From positions 1 to 64,000 of the forward strand of contig JAFTMS010000020.1 of assembly GCA_017452265.1 (NCBI GenBank): DNA of 64,000 nucleotides, given 5' to 3'. The notes under the pieces are model-generated. The model saw nothing but the letters and a program-made list of their open reading frames with translations, was not told where the DNA came from and ran no database searches. The first letter of the stretch is position 1; each line of letters begins with the position of its first letter. The stretch comes from Bacteroidales bacterium. GTDB lineage: Bacteria > Bacteroidota > Bacteroidia > Bacteroidales > UBA932. Both the position numbers and the translations under genes were made by a program. Below, piece by piece: positions 6,586-14,646 of this stretch.

Positions 6586-9222
6586 ATGAAAATACGGACT
6601 GAACAGATATTGTTGACCTTTCTGGCATTGCTGACGACGCTTGCGGTTCCCGCTCAGGAACTGCCTTTGCTGCCGTCCGACCCGGCTGTGTCACAGGGCA
6701 CTCTGCCCAATGGCGCGGCATACTACATAGTGACGAATTCCTCGACAAAAGGCATGGCGGACTTCGCGCTCGTACAGAAGACGGGCACATTGACCGATTC
6801 CCTCGATGCCGGCAGGGCTGTAAGGACGGCAAAGGACGCCCTGGCCCGCCTTCCGCGCCTCAACGGTTCGTCGCCGCAGGAGTTCCTGACTTCGCACGGA
6901 GTGACGCCGGGAAAGGACGGCTTCGTGAAGGTGTCGGAAAATGCGACCGTCTTCCTCTTCGACAACGTGATGCTTTCCCAGAACGCTGCCGTGCTGGATT
7001 CCACGCTCCTCGTGCTTCTCGACATAATGGACAGGGCGAACTGTGCGGAGGACGATTTCATAAGAAGGTGGTACGCTCCGGCGGATCAGGCTGTCATTGT
7101 GGCCGGTGACGTGGATACCGGGTCTGTGGTGGAGAAGCTGAAGTACATGTCGTTCATGATACCGGCACGCAGTTCCCTTCCGCGTGAGCAGTACAGCTGG
7201 CAGGACAGGGACACGGCGCTTTTCGTGACGTCGAGGGACAGTGTCCGCAACATTGCCACGATTTCCGCCTCATGGCGTTCCGCAAGGACTCCGAGGGAAT
7301 ATATGAACACCGTGCAGCCGGCTATCTACGACATGTTCGTGGGTGAGCTGGGAGCCATGGCCGTCGCAAGGATAAAGGAGCGCCTGCGCAGTGCGGACAT
7401 ACCCGTAGCCAATGTGTGGTATGATCATATGGATAGTGTTGAATCACTTGCTGACGAGCACTTTACGGTAAATGTCTCTATCGCGCCGGAACATGCTTCT
7501 GCCGCCGCTGCCGCACTTGCCTCCGCAATGGCCTCGCTTGAGGCCGGAAATGCCGGTGCCGGCGAATTCCGTGAGGCACGCAGAGGCTATCTCGATGCGA
7601 TGACGCTGGAGGATCGCCGGCCGTTGAGACGTAACTCCGACTACGTGGACAGGTGCGTTTCTGCCTTCCTCTACAATGCCACCCTTGCTTCCCAGAAGGA
7701 GAAGCTGGCCTTTCATACCTCCCGTGACCTTGCGGACACGACCGAGCTCAGGCTTTTCGACGGCATTGTGTCCGCTCTGCTTGACGGTACGAAAAACCTT
7801 ACGATTGACTATGTCCGGGGTCGTTTCCAGAATGATTCCGTTGATGTGAAGGCGGTCTTCGATTCCACATGGAGGGCGGATAACGTGCCTCTCCCTGAAA
7901 CAGTTTCGGATACGGTGAAGGCTCCTCGCCTGCCGGGCCCCGGGCCGAAGGTCAAGTTGCGGATGGCGAAGACAGAGCCTATGTCCGGCGGCCAGATGTG
8001 GACGTTCTCGAACGGATTCAAGGTGATATACCGGAAGATGCCGTCCTACGACAACATATACTATTCCCTCGTGCTCAACAGCGGCTACAGCTCCATCCGT
8101 GATCTTGAGGACGGCGAGGGTGCGTATGTCTCGGACTATCTTTCCCTGTGCCGTATCGGAGGGCTTGACGGCTTGGAATTCAGCCATTTCCTTGGGGCTG
8201 AGGGCATAACGATGAAGTCCGAGGTGGAGCTTTCGGGCACGAAGATTTCCGGATATGCCCCGGAGGACAAGGCGGAGCTTCTGGTGCGTCTGCTGCTGGC
8301 CGTGATGAACGGAAGGGAGCATGACGAGGAGGCGTTCGACTATTATGTGAGGACGGAAAACCTACGTCACGAATATGTGAAGGGAAGCGTGGAGGAGAGG
8401 ATAGCCGCAATCGACAGCATAATGTGTCCGGACTATATATATTCGTCCCGCAAGGCATCGGGAAAGCTGTCGTCCGCACTCGGAAAGAAGGCTGACGGTC
8501 TTTACAGCAGGCTCGCAGGTAAGACGAACGACGGTGTGCTTGTGCTGGTCGGCGACGTCGACGAAGTGATGCTCAAGAGGCTGCTGACAACGTATGTCGG
8601 AGGCTTCGTGACCACGGACAGGGCATTTGCAAGGCCTTCGGTGAGGTATCAGCCGGTGTCCGGATGGTCGACATACACGTTCGAGGGAGATGTCAACAGT
8701 GTGGACATAGCGATGTCGTCCCCGCTGACGCTTTCGGCGGACAACAGGATGGCGGCGGTGATCGCGTCAATGATGCTGAAGCAGTCCCTGTCCGAGGCGA
8801 TCGTGGGCACGGGCATGTATCTGCGTCTGTCATATGATTTCGGAGTGTATCCTCAGGAGAGGTTCAATGTGATGATTTCCCTCAACGAGGCCTATAAGGA
8901 CGGATTCTCCTCGGATACGGAACTTTCGGGTCCGATAGCGGCTCTTGAGGTGCTCAGGGAGGCTCTTTCCGATCTTGCGAATACGCCTGTCCCGCAATCT
9001 GACATGGATGCTTTCAAGACGATGCTCAAGGAACGCCTTGCCTTGGAGATGAATGACCCGCAGTACTGGACCGACGCCATAGCCGACAGGTTCATAAACG
9101 GAAAGGACTTCACGACGGGCTACAAGGAGAGGATAGATGCCGTGACCGTGGACAAGGTGAAGGCAATCCTCACATCCCTGAACGAAGGCTGCAAGATCGA
9201 ATATATAATAAGGAAGAAATAA
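6586..9222 (+). CDS. M16 peptidase-like protein lacking the zinc motif
   Basis: An 878-residue exported protein; the signal peptide ends near LAVPAQ. Layout follows the PqqL-like M16 family: N-terminal LPNGAAYYIVTNS, two M16 half-domains, and a second half starting MWTFSNGFKVIYRKMPS near residue 467. Active relatives carry HxxEH about 60-70 residues after the start of the first half. Here the matching stretch AGRAVRTAKDALARL has Arg, Lys and Asp at those places, so zinc binding and proteolysis should be lost. The ATG at 6586 is preferred to a GTG one codon upstream. The DUF3109 gene follows after five bases. Likely a structural or chaperone-like pseudoenzyme (inference). Confidence 0.8.
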   Translation: MKIRTEQILLTFLALLTTLAVPAQELPLLPSDPAVSQGTLPNGAAYYIVTNSSTKGMADFALVQKTGTLTDSLDAGRAVRTAKDALARLPRLNGSSPQEFLTSHGVTPGKDGFVKVSENATVFLFDNVMLSQNAAVLDSTLLVLLDIMDRANCAEDDFIRRWYAPADQAVIVAGDVDTGSVVEKLKYMSFMIPARSSLPREQYSWQDRDTALFVTSRDSVRNIATISASWRSARTPREYMNTVQPAIYDMFVGELGAMAVARIKERLRSADIPVANVWYDHMDSVESLADEHFTVNVSIAPEHASAAAAALASAMASLEAGNAGAGEFREARRGYLDAMTLEDRRPLRRNSDYVDRCVSAFLYNATLASQKEKLAFHTSRDLADTTELRLFDGIVSALLDGTKNLTIDYVRGRFQNDSVDVKAVFDSTWRADNVPLPETVSDTVKAPRLPGPGPKVKLRMAKTEPMSGGQMWTFSNGFKVIYRKMPSYDNIYYSLVLNSGYSSIRDLEDGEGAYVSDYLSLCRIGGLDGLEFSHFLGAEGITMKSEVELSGTKISGYAPEDKAELLVRLLLAVMNGREHDEEAFDYYVRTENLRHEYVKGSVEERIAAIDSIMCPDYIYSSRKASGKLSSALGKKADGLYSRLAGKTNDGVLVLVGDVDEVMLKRLLTTYVGGFVTTDRAFARPSVRYQPVSGWSTYTFEGDVNSVDIAMSSPLTLSADNRMAAVIASMMLKQSLSEAIVGTGMYLRLSYDFGVYPQERFNVMISLNEAYKDGFSSDTELSGPIAALEVLREALSDLANTPVPQSDMDAFKTMLKERLALEMNDPQYWTDAIADRFINGKDFTTGYKERIDAVTVDKVKAILTSLNEGCKIEYIIRKK

Positions 9223-9227
9223 GCGAT

Positions 9228-9818
9228 ATGTTTCACGGAACAATAATTCAGATTGACGACTGTCTGGTGTCGGAAGAGATTCTGACAGAATACTTTGCAT
9301 GTGATTATGAGAAGTGCAGGGGCTGCTGCTGCGTGATAGGCGACAGCGGCGCTCCGATGGAGGAATGCGAAGCAGAGGCCATAGAGAAGAACTATCATGT
9401 CTTTTCACCGATAATGTCGGAGGAAGGACGTGCAGCAGTGGCCTCCAAGGGCTTTTTTGAAATAGATATGGACGGGGATATGGTCACGCCGCTCGTGCCC
9501 GGAAGCGAGGAATGCGCATATACGCTTTTTGACGAGGAAGGAAACTGCTTCTGCTCGATGGAGCGTTGCTGGTTCCAAGGCAAAGGCGATTTCCGCAAAC
9601 CCATATCGTGCTGGCTCTACCCGATCCGCATCACGCAGCTGAGCAACGGCACACGCGCCCTGAACCTCCACCGCTGGCATATCTGTCAGGATGCCTTTGA
9701 AAGGGGCAGAAAGGAAAAGATCCGCGTATATGAATTCTTACGCGAACCGATAGAAAGGTATTTCGGCGAGGATTTCTACGAGGCTCTGTCCGAGGCAGCA
9801 AAGATGCTGAACAAATAG
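9228..9818 (+). CDS. DUF3109 family cysteine-cluster protein
   Basis: A 196-residue cytoplasmic protein. It has cysteine groups typical of the DUF3109/YkgJ families: CDYEKCRGCCC near residue 25, GNCFCSMERC near residue 105, and later SCWLYPIRI and HICQDA, suggesting a metal or iron-sulfur site (inference from family pattern). It starts five bases after the M16-like stop and is probably in the same operon. The specific function is unknown. Confidence 0.75.
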   Translation: MFHGTIIQIDDCLVSEEILTEYFACDYEKCRGCCCVIGDSGAPMEECEAEAIEKNYHVFSPIMSEEGRAAVASKGFFEIDMDGDMVTPLVPGSEECAYTLFDEEGNCFCSMERCWFQGKGDFRKPISCWLYPIRITQLSNGTRALNLHRWHICQDAFERGRKEKIRVYEFLREPIERYFGEDFYEALSEAAKMLNK

Positions 9819-9819
9819 A

Positions 9820-10290
9820 TTATTCCTGCTCCGGGGAGAAGCGGTTCTCAAGGCCTGCCGCAAGCCTCATGACGTCCTTCCTGAGCCCTTCGAGGCACAG
9901 CTTTTCCGGTTCACGTGTGATTGTCACGCGGTCTTCATACATCCTTGAAAGCCTGCCTGCAATGCCTCTGAAGCGGAATGTCACGGCGTCTGCTCCTTCA
10001 GATTCCAGTTCGTAGCCGCGTTCGTTCATGAAGCTGGCCACGCCGCTGCGGATATCATTCCATTCGCCCTGCACGAAGGCGTCGCGCTTTATGAATCCGA
10101 CCTTAGGATATACGGCAGCAATGACCGCGAAGAAGACGGCGATCTTCCACAGCGAATTGTATCCGTCGGCAAAAAGGCTGTCGATTCCGTTGTACTCTGC
10201 CGCACCGATCAGCACGAGGGCCGCAAGGATGAGACACATGAGGATGACGAAGTAGAAGAAGTATTTGACTGCTCTTACAAAATATTTCAT
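9820..10290 (-). CDS. Small membrane protein of unknown function
   Basis: A 156-residue protein with two predicted membrane helices near the N-terminus (YFFYFVILMCLILAALVLIG and IAVFFAVIAAVYP), followed by a soluble domain of about 90 residues with no motif I recognise. It ends one base from the convergent DUF3109 gene. Start at ATG 10290 (MKYFVRAVKYFF). Confidence 0.65.
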   Translation of the reverse strand: MKYFVRAVKYFFYFVILMCLILAALVLIGAAEYNGIDSLFADGYNSLWKIAVFFAVIAAVYPKVGFIKRDAFVQGEWNDIRSGVASFMNERGYELESEGADAVTFRFRGIAGRLSRMYEDRVTITREPEKLCLEGLRKDVMRLAAGLENRFSPEQE

Positions 10291-10368
10291 GGCTTTGAAT
10301 TTGATAGTTGGACTTTGATGCGTGCAGACGAATTCATCGGCAAATATAGTGAAAATCCGATATTTTGC

Positions 10369-10376
10369 TATCTTTG
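10369..10376 (+). promoter_or_regulatory. Probable -7 promoter box (TATCTTTG)
   Basis: A perfect TAnnTTTG box 30 bases before the coiled-coil gene. No good -33 element is visible about 20 bp upstream. Confidence 0.5.
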
Positions 10377-10406
10377 CAGTTTCTTATGGAATAAAAACAA
10401 GGTAAT

Positions 10407-11270
10407 ATGGGAGAAAAGAGCCTGAAAACAATCATGTATGTGCTCATTGTGGTGGCCGTGCTTCTGGCCGGCGGCCTCGCATACATATGGTATGAAAAGA
10501 CGTCCCTCGTGGACGAACTCACGGTTGAAAAGGAAGAGCTGACGGCTCAGATGATAGAGCTTCAGAACGACTATGCTTCCCTGTCTTCGGACTACGACAG
10601 CATCAATTCGCAACTCGACTCGTCGAGAGAGGAGGTGTCTCAGCTTATCGAGAGGATAAGGCATACCGAGGCGACAAACAGGACAAAGATACGCCAGTAC
10701 GAGAAGGAGCTCGGAACGCTCCGCAGCATCATGCGCAACTACATCGTGCAGATCGACTCGCTCAACACCCTCAACAAGAAGCTGACGGCCGATGCCGCAG
10801 CCGCACGTCGTGAGGCGGCCGAGAGCAGGAGGCAGTCCGAGCAGCTGAGCAAGGAGATAGAGAGTCTGACCGGCCAGGTGGCGGTAGGTTCTGTCATCAA
10901 GGCACGCGGACTCAAGCTTGAGGCATACAACGGCTCCGACAAGCTCACTGACAGGAGCAGCAGGGTAGTGCGCATGATGGCGACGCTCAGCCTTGTGGAG
11001 AACGATCTCGCGCCTAAGGGCCCTGTAAGAGTGTACATAAGGGTCAAAGGCCCGGACGGAATCCTTCTTACCAACGACACGCAGATGACATTCGAGGTGG
11101 ACGGGGAGCCGATGATATGCTCCGCTTCACGTGAGGTGGACTATCAGGGTAAGGAAGTCGAGCTGAGCATATATCTCAACGACATTCCTTCTTTCATGAA
11201 GGGAATATATACGGTCGAGGCATACACGGAGCAGACGAAGCTCGGAGATGCAGAGCTGATGCTCAGATAA
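10407..11270 (+). CDS. Membrane-anchored coiled-coil protein
   Basis: A 287-residue protein with an N-terminal membrane anchor (IMYVLIVVAVLLAGGLAYIW). A long heptad-type coiled coil follows (about residues 30-150, rich in E, L, Q and S), then a globular C-terminal domain of about 120 residues containing VYIRVKGPDGILL. Such proteins are common and uncharacterised in Bacteroidota; the coiled coil probably lies in the periplasm. The hemW gene follows after seven bases on the same strand. No enzymatic motif is seen. Confidence 0.7.
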   Translation: MGEKSLKTIMYVLIVVAVLLAGGLAYIWYEKTSLVDELTVEKEELTAQMIELQNDYASLSSDYDSINSQLDSSREEVSQLIERIRHTEATNRTKIRQYEKELGTLRSIMRNYIVQIDSLNTLNKKLTADAAAARREAAESRRQSEQLSKEIESLTGQVAVGSVIKARGLKLEAYNGSDKLTDRSSRVVRMMATLSLVENDLAPKGPVRVYIRVKGPDGILLTNDTQMTFEVDGEPMICSASREVDYQGKEVELSIYLNDIPSFMKGIYTVEAYTEQTKLGDAELMLR

Positions 11271-11277
11271 TTACGCT

Positions 11278-12450
11278 GTGATATACGTCCACGTCCCATT
11301 CTGCAGGAGCTTCTGCACGTATTGCGACTTCTATTCCGAGGTGGCTGCGAAATGCCGCAGAGCGGAGGATGAGCATAGGCAGGAAGAACTTTTCGGAAGG
11401 TTTGCCGAGGCGCTTTCTTCTGAGGCTGTGATGCGTGCGGATGAGATTTCGGACGATGTGAACACTTTATACATTGGAGGCGGCACCCCATCGGTGCTGC
11501 CCCTTTCGTTTTATGCAGGACTGCTTTCGGTTCTGGATTCGGTCGGTCACGGAGGCCCTTTTGATGAATTTACCGTCGAGGTGAATCCGGAGGACATTGT
11601 GGAGAACGGCCATGAATATGTGGAAGGGCTGCTGAAGTTCGGAGTGAACCGCATCAGCATGGGGGTGCAGTCTTTCGATGACGGCATACTGCGTTTCATG
11701 AACAGGCGGCACGATGCCGCAACGGCCCGGAAGGCATATGCGGTGCTGGAGGAAGCCGGAGTTGAAAACATAAGCATAGATCTTATCTTCGGCCTTCCTC
11801 AGTTGTCTTCGGAGGTGTGGCAGGAAACATTGAAAAAGGCTATAGACATGTCTGTTCGTGGTGTCCTGCCTCAGCATGTCTCTTCTTACCAGCTTTCTGT
11901 CGAGCCGGGAAGCATGCTGGCGCGTATGGTTGAAAAGGGAAAGTGGCAGGAGGCTTCCGAAGAACTTTGCGAGGAACAGTACGGCATGCTTTGCAGCACA
12001 TTGGCCGAGGCCGGATATGACCATTACGAGATATCGAACTTTGCGCAGCCCGGCAGAAGGGCGCTCCACAACAGTGCATACTGGAGGCACGTACCGTATG
12101 TCGGACTGGGACCGGGGGCTCACAGCTTTTCAACAGGAGCTTCCGCCATTGGTGAAACGGTTTTCCGCCGCACATGGAACCGGCCCGATCTGAAGGCATA
12201 CATTGCAGATTGTCCGGCTGTCCGTGAGGGCGAGACGCTGACGGACGACCAGCTTGCCATAGAGCATGTGATGCTCGGCCTGCGCACTTCGGAGGGTCTT
12301 CCGGAAACATATCTGAGGCAGCATTGCGACGTCCGCGCTCTGGAAAGGGAAATGGCTTCAGGAGGCCTTGTACGTCTGTCCGAAGGCAGTGTCCGTATCC
12401 CCGAATCACGCTTTTTCGTGTCCGACAGCATAATATCGGAAATAATTTGA
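11278..12450 (+). CDS. hemW: HemW-type radical SAM protein (heme chaperone)
   Basis: A 390-residue radical-SAM protein beginning at a GTG (MIYVHVPFCRSFCTYCDFYS). The CxxxCxxC motif binds the 4Fe-4S cluster. GGGTPSVL and EVNPEDI further on are typical of the HemN/HemW family. HemW proteins act as heme chaperones and lack coproporphyrinogen oxidase activity; the length near 390 supports HemW rather than HemN (about 460). No ATG gives as good an N-terminus. It lies seven bases after the coiled-coil gene. Confidence 0.88.
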   Translation: MIYVHVPFCRSFCTYCDFYSEVAAKCRRAEDEHRQEELFGRFAEALSSEAVMRADEISDDVNTLYIGGGTPSVLPLSFYAGLLSVLDSVGHGGPFDEFTVEVNPEDIVENGHEYVEGLLKFGVNRISMGVQSFDDGILRFMNRRHDAATARKAYAVLEEAGVENISIDLIFGLPQLSSEVWQETLKKAIDMSVRGVLPQHVSSYQLSVEPGSMLARMVEKGKWQEASEELCEEQYGMLCSTLAEAGYDHYEISNFAQPGRRALHNSAYWRHVPYVGLGPGAHSFSTGASAIGETVFRRTWNRPDLKAYIADCPAVREGETLTDDQLAIEHVMLGLRTSEGLPETYLRQHCDVRALEREMASGGLVRLSEGSVRIPESRFFVSDSIISEII

Positions 12451-12483
12451 TTATATTCGCCTTTAAATGATAAAATAATGATC

Positions 12484-12613
12484 TCGACCGCAGGTCGAAG
12501 CAAGTCCTTTCCCTGAGGGAAAGGATTTAGGATAGGGGTAACGTAGATAAAAAGGTGCGGTGGGTAAAATTTTCGCAAGCAACACCCGCTTTCAAATAAC
12601 AGAGGACTTGCGA
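12484..12613 (+). promoter_or_regulatory. Structured leader element, copy C (upstream of the M24 peptidase)
   Basis: Same order as copy A. Hairpin 1 pairs 12484-12489 with 12493-12498. Hairpin 2 pairs 12505-12513 (TCCTTTCCC) with 12517-12525 (GGGAAAGGA) around loop TGA. Next come the shared linker (TTTAGGA...GGGTAACGTAGATA), a P1 of GGTG/CACC (12559-12562 with 12583-12586), and P2 12573-12579 (TCGCAAG) with 12607-12613 (CTTGCGA). Hairpin 2 differs from copy A at three adjacent pairs, all compensated. It ends 16 bases before the ATG at 12630. Confidence 0.7.
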
Positions 12614-12629
12614 TATAGCTTAGATAGCG

Positions 12630-14444
12630 ATGGACAATATTTTCGCTTGCAGGATAGAGGCCCTCAGGGCAGTTATGGAAAAGAACGGCTGGGATGCCGT
12701 GGTGGTGAGCGGTTCAGACCCTCACAGCAGTGAGTATCCTGCTCCGAGATGGCAGCAGGTGAAGTGGCTCTCAGGATTTACCGGCGAGGCAGGTGACCTT
12801 GTAATTACTCCGGACCATGCCGGCCTATGGACTGATTCACGCTATTTCATCCAGGCTGTCACTCAACTGGAAGGTACAGGCGTCGAACTGCACAAGACGC
12901 GTCAGCCCGATTCTGTGTATATACCTCAATGGCTTGCAGGCAAGTCCCGTGTGGTGGCTGTGGACGGGCTTTGTCAGAATGTGAGCGCGGTGGCCGAGCT
13001 TCGCGAGGCCTTGGGGGAGGGCTGCCTTGTGGTCGATGTTCCGGACATGCTGGACCAGCTGTGGGAGGACAGGCCGGAAATACCTGTAAGCCCGGTCACA
13101 ACCCTTGATGTGGAGTGTTTCGGAGGCATTCCGCGTACGGAAAAGATTTCATGGCTGCGTAAATGGATGCTTCTGCAGGGAGTGGACAGGGTGCTTCTTT
13201 CCTCTCTGGATGAAATCGCCTGGATGCTGAACGTACGTGGAAATGACATTGAATATAATCCGCTTGTGATATCGTATCTGCTTGTCTCTCAGGATTATGT
13301 CAAATGGTTCGTGCGCAAGTCTTCGGCCAAGGCTATGGATCCTGATACGGAAGACAGTTTCAGCGAACTGGCCATGGATGGTGTGGATGTTGAGGATTAT
13401 GATGCAGTGTTCTTCGGCCTGTCGGATTTTGAGGGAGAATCGTCCCCGGTGCGCATATTCATGGATCCGTCGACTCTGAACGAGAATGTATACGAGTATA
13501 TATATAATTCATACTCAAAGGATTGTGTGGTATGTGGCACGTCTCCTGTAATTCTTGAAAAGGCGGTCAAGTGCCCTTCCGAGATCGAGCATCTGAGGCA
13601 GACGTATATAGATGACGGTGTGGCGATGGAGTGCTTCCTTCATTGGCTGGACGAAGAAGTTTCCGGCGGCAGGGAGGTGACCGAGTGGGAGGCTTCGGAG
13701 CGCCTGACTGCATTCAGGGCTGAGATTCCGGGCTATCGTGGCAACAGTTTCGAAAACATATCGGCATACGGTCCGGGTGCGGCTCTACCGCACTACTCGA
13801 CGCCTCGCGAGGGCTCGGCCGTAATCCGTCCGCACGGCCTTTATCTTGTGGATTCGGGCGGACAGTATCTTACGGGAACTACCGACATCACGCGCACTGT
13901 GCCTATGGGTGAGTGCACCGGACTTGAAAAAGAGGATTATACATTGGTGCTCAAAGGCATGATAGCTCTTTCAATGGCTGTATTCCCAAAAGGCACTGCT
14001 GGCTGCCAGCTCGATGTCCTTGCACGTCAGCCTCTCTGGAAGGCAGGCCGCAATTTCGGTCACGGGACCGGTCATGGCATAGGTTACTGGCTTTGCGTCC
14101 ACGAAGGCCCGCAGGACATCAGGCAGAACTTCAACCGCCAGCCGCTCCTGCCGGGCATGGTGACATCCGACGAGCCGGGCCTGTACCGTGAAGGGATGCA
14201 TGGAATACGTCATGAGAACATAATACTGTGCCGCGAAGCCGGTAAGACTGAATTCGGCGACTGGCTGGAATTCGAGACGCTGACCTGCTGCCATATAGAC
14301 ACTTCCGCCGTCATTCCGTCCCTCCTGACCGCTGACGAACTGGCCTGGCTGAACGCCTACAACGCCCGTGTCTGCGCCACCCTCGCTCCGCTCCTTCCCC
14401 CAGCCACCGCCGCCTGGCTCCGCCACCGCACCCAGCCGCTCTAA
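12630..14444 (+). CDS. pepP: Xaa-Pro aminopeptidase (M24 family)
   Basis: A 604-residue cytoplasmic metallopeptidase that removes N-terminal residues preceding proline. Two creatinase-like N-terminal domains (residues 1-310) precede an M24 pita-bread domain. The metal ligands are visible: Asp in LVDSGGQYLT, Asp in TGTTDITRT, His in GHGTGHGIG, Glu in TSDEPGLYREG, and Glu in RHENIILC. The long three-domain form is usual in Bacteroidota. The gene follows structured leader copy C, so initiation may be controlled by that RNA (inference). The symbol is by family only. Confidence 0.9.
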   Translation: MDNIFACRIEALRAVMEKNGWDAVVVSGSDPHSSEYPAPRWQQVKWLSGFTGEAGDLVITPDHAGLWTDSRYFIQAVTQLEGTGVELHKTRQPDSVYIPQWLAGKSRVVAVDGLCQNVSAVAELREALGEGCLVVDVPDMLDQLWEDRPEIPVSPVTTLDVECFGGIPRTEKISWLRKWMLLQGVDRVLLSSLDEIAWMLNVRGNDIEYNPLVISYLLVSQDYVKWFVRKSSAKAMDPDTEDSFSELAMDGVDVEDYDAVFFGLSDFEGESSPVRIFMDPSTLNENVYEYIYNSYSKDCVVCGTSPVILEKAVKCPSEIEHLRQTYIDDGVAMECFLHWLDEEVSGGREVTEWEASERLTAFRAEIPGYRGNSFENISAYGPGAALPHYSTPREGSAVIRPHGLYLVDSGGQYLTGTTDITRTVPMGECTGLEKEDYTLVLKGMIALSMAVFPKGTAGCQLDVLARQPLWKAGRNFGHGTGHGIGYWLCVHEGPQDIRQNFNRQPLLPGMVTSDEPGLYREGMHGIRHENIILCREAGKTEFGDWLEFETLTCCHIDTSAVIPSLLTADELAWLNAYNARVCATLAPLLPPATAAWLRHRTQPL

Positions 14445-14471
14445 TGCAGCGTCTTTGACCAACTTCGTCAC

Positions 14472-14554
14472 TGCTCCGGAAAATCGGCCCATTTCCCGGA
14501 GCACTCCCTCAAAAACTGCCACTGCTCCGTGGAATCGCGCTTATTTCCGGAGCA
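14472..14554 (+). repeat. Tandem pair of TGCTCCGG hairpins
   Basis: Two units about 51 bp apart. The first has TGCTCCGG at 14472-14479 facing CCGGAGCA ending at 14503. The second has TGCTCCG at 14523-14529 facing CGGAGCA at 14548-14554. Each is preceded by CAC and has an AAT/ATTT-rich loop. It lies between two convergent genes and may act as a bidirectional terminator or be a dispersed repeat. Confidence 0.65.
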
Positions 14555-14591
14555 CAAGGCTGATAGCCGTGCGACATCATCGGTATCACAT

Positions 14592-14646
14592 CATTGCGAA
14601 GTGAATCCTTTCACGTCATTGCGAGGAGCGAAGCGACGTGGCAATC
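14592..14646 (+). repeat. Dispersed repeat of the CATTGCGAGGAGCGAAGCGA type
   Basis: TCATTGCGA occurs twice (14591-14599 and 14616-14624). The second starts an imperfect palindrome running to GGCAATC at 14640-14646, which touches the stop of the convergent GH43 gene. Very similar repeats are scattered through many unrelated bacterial genomes (established observation). Confidence 0.65.
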
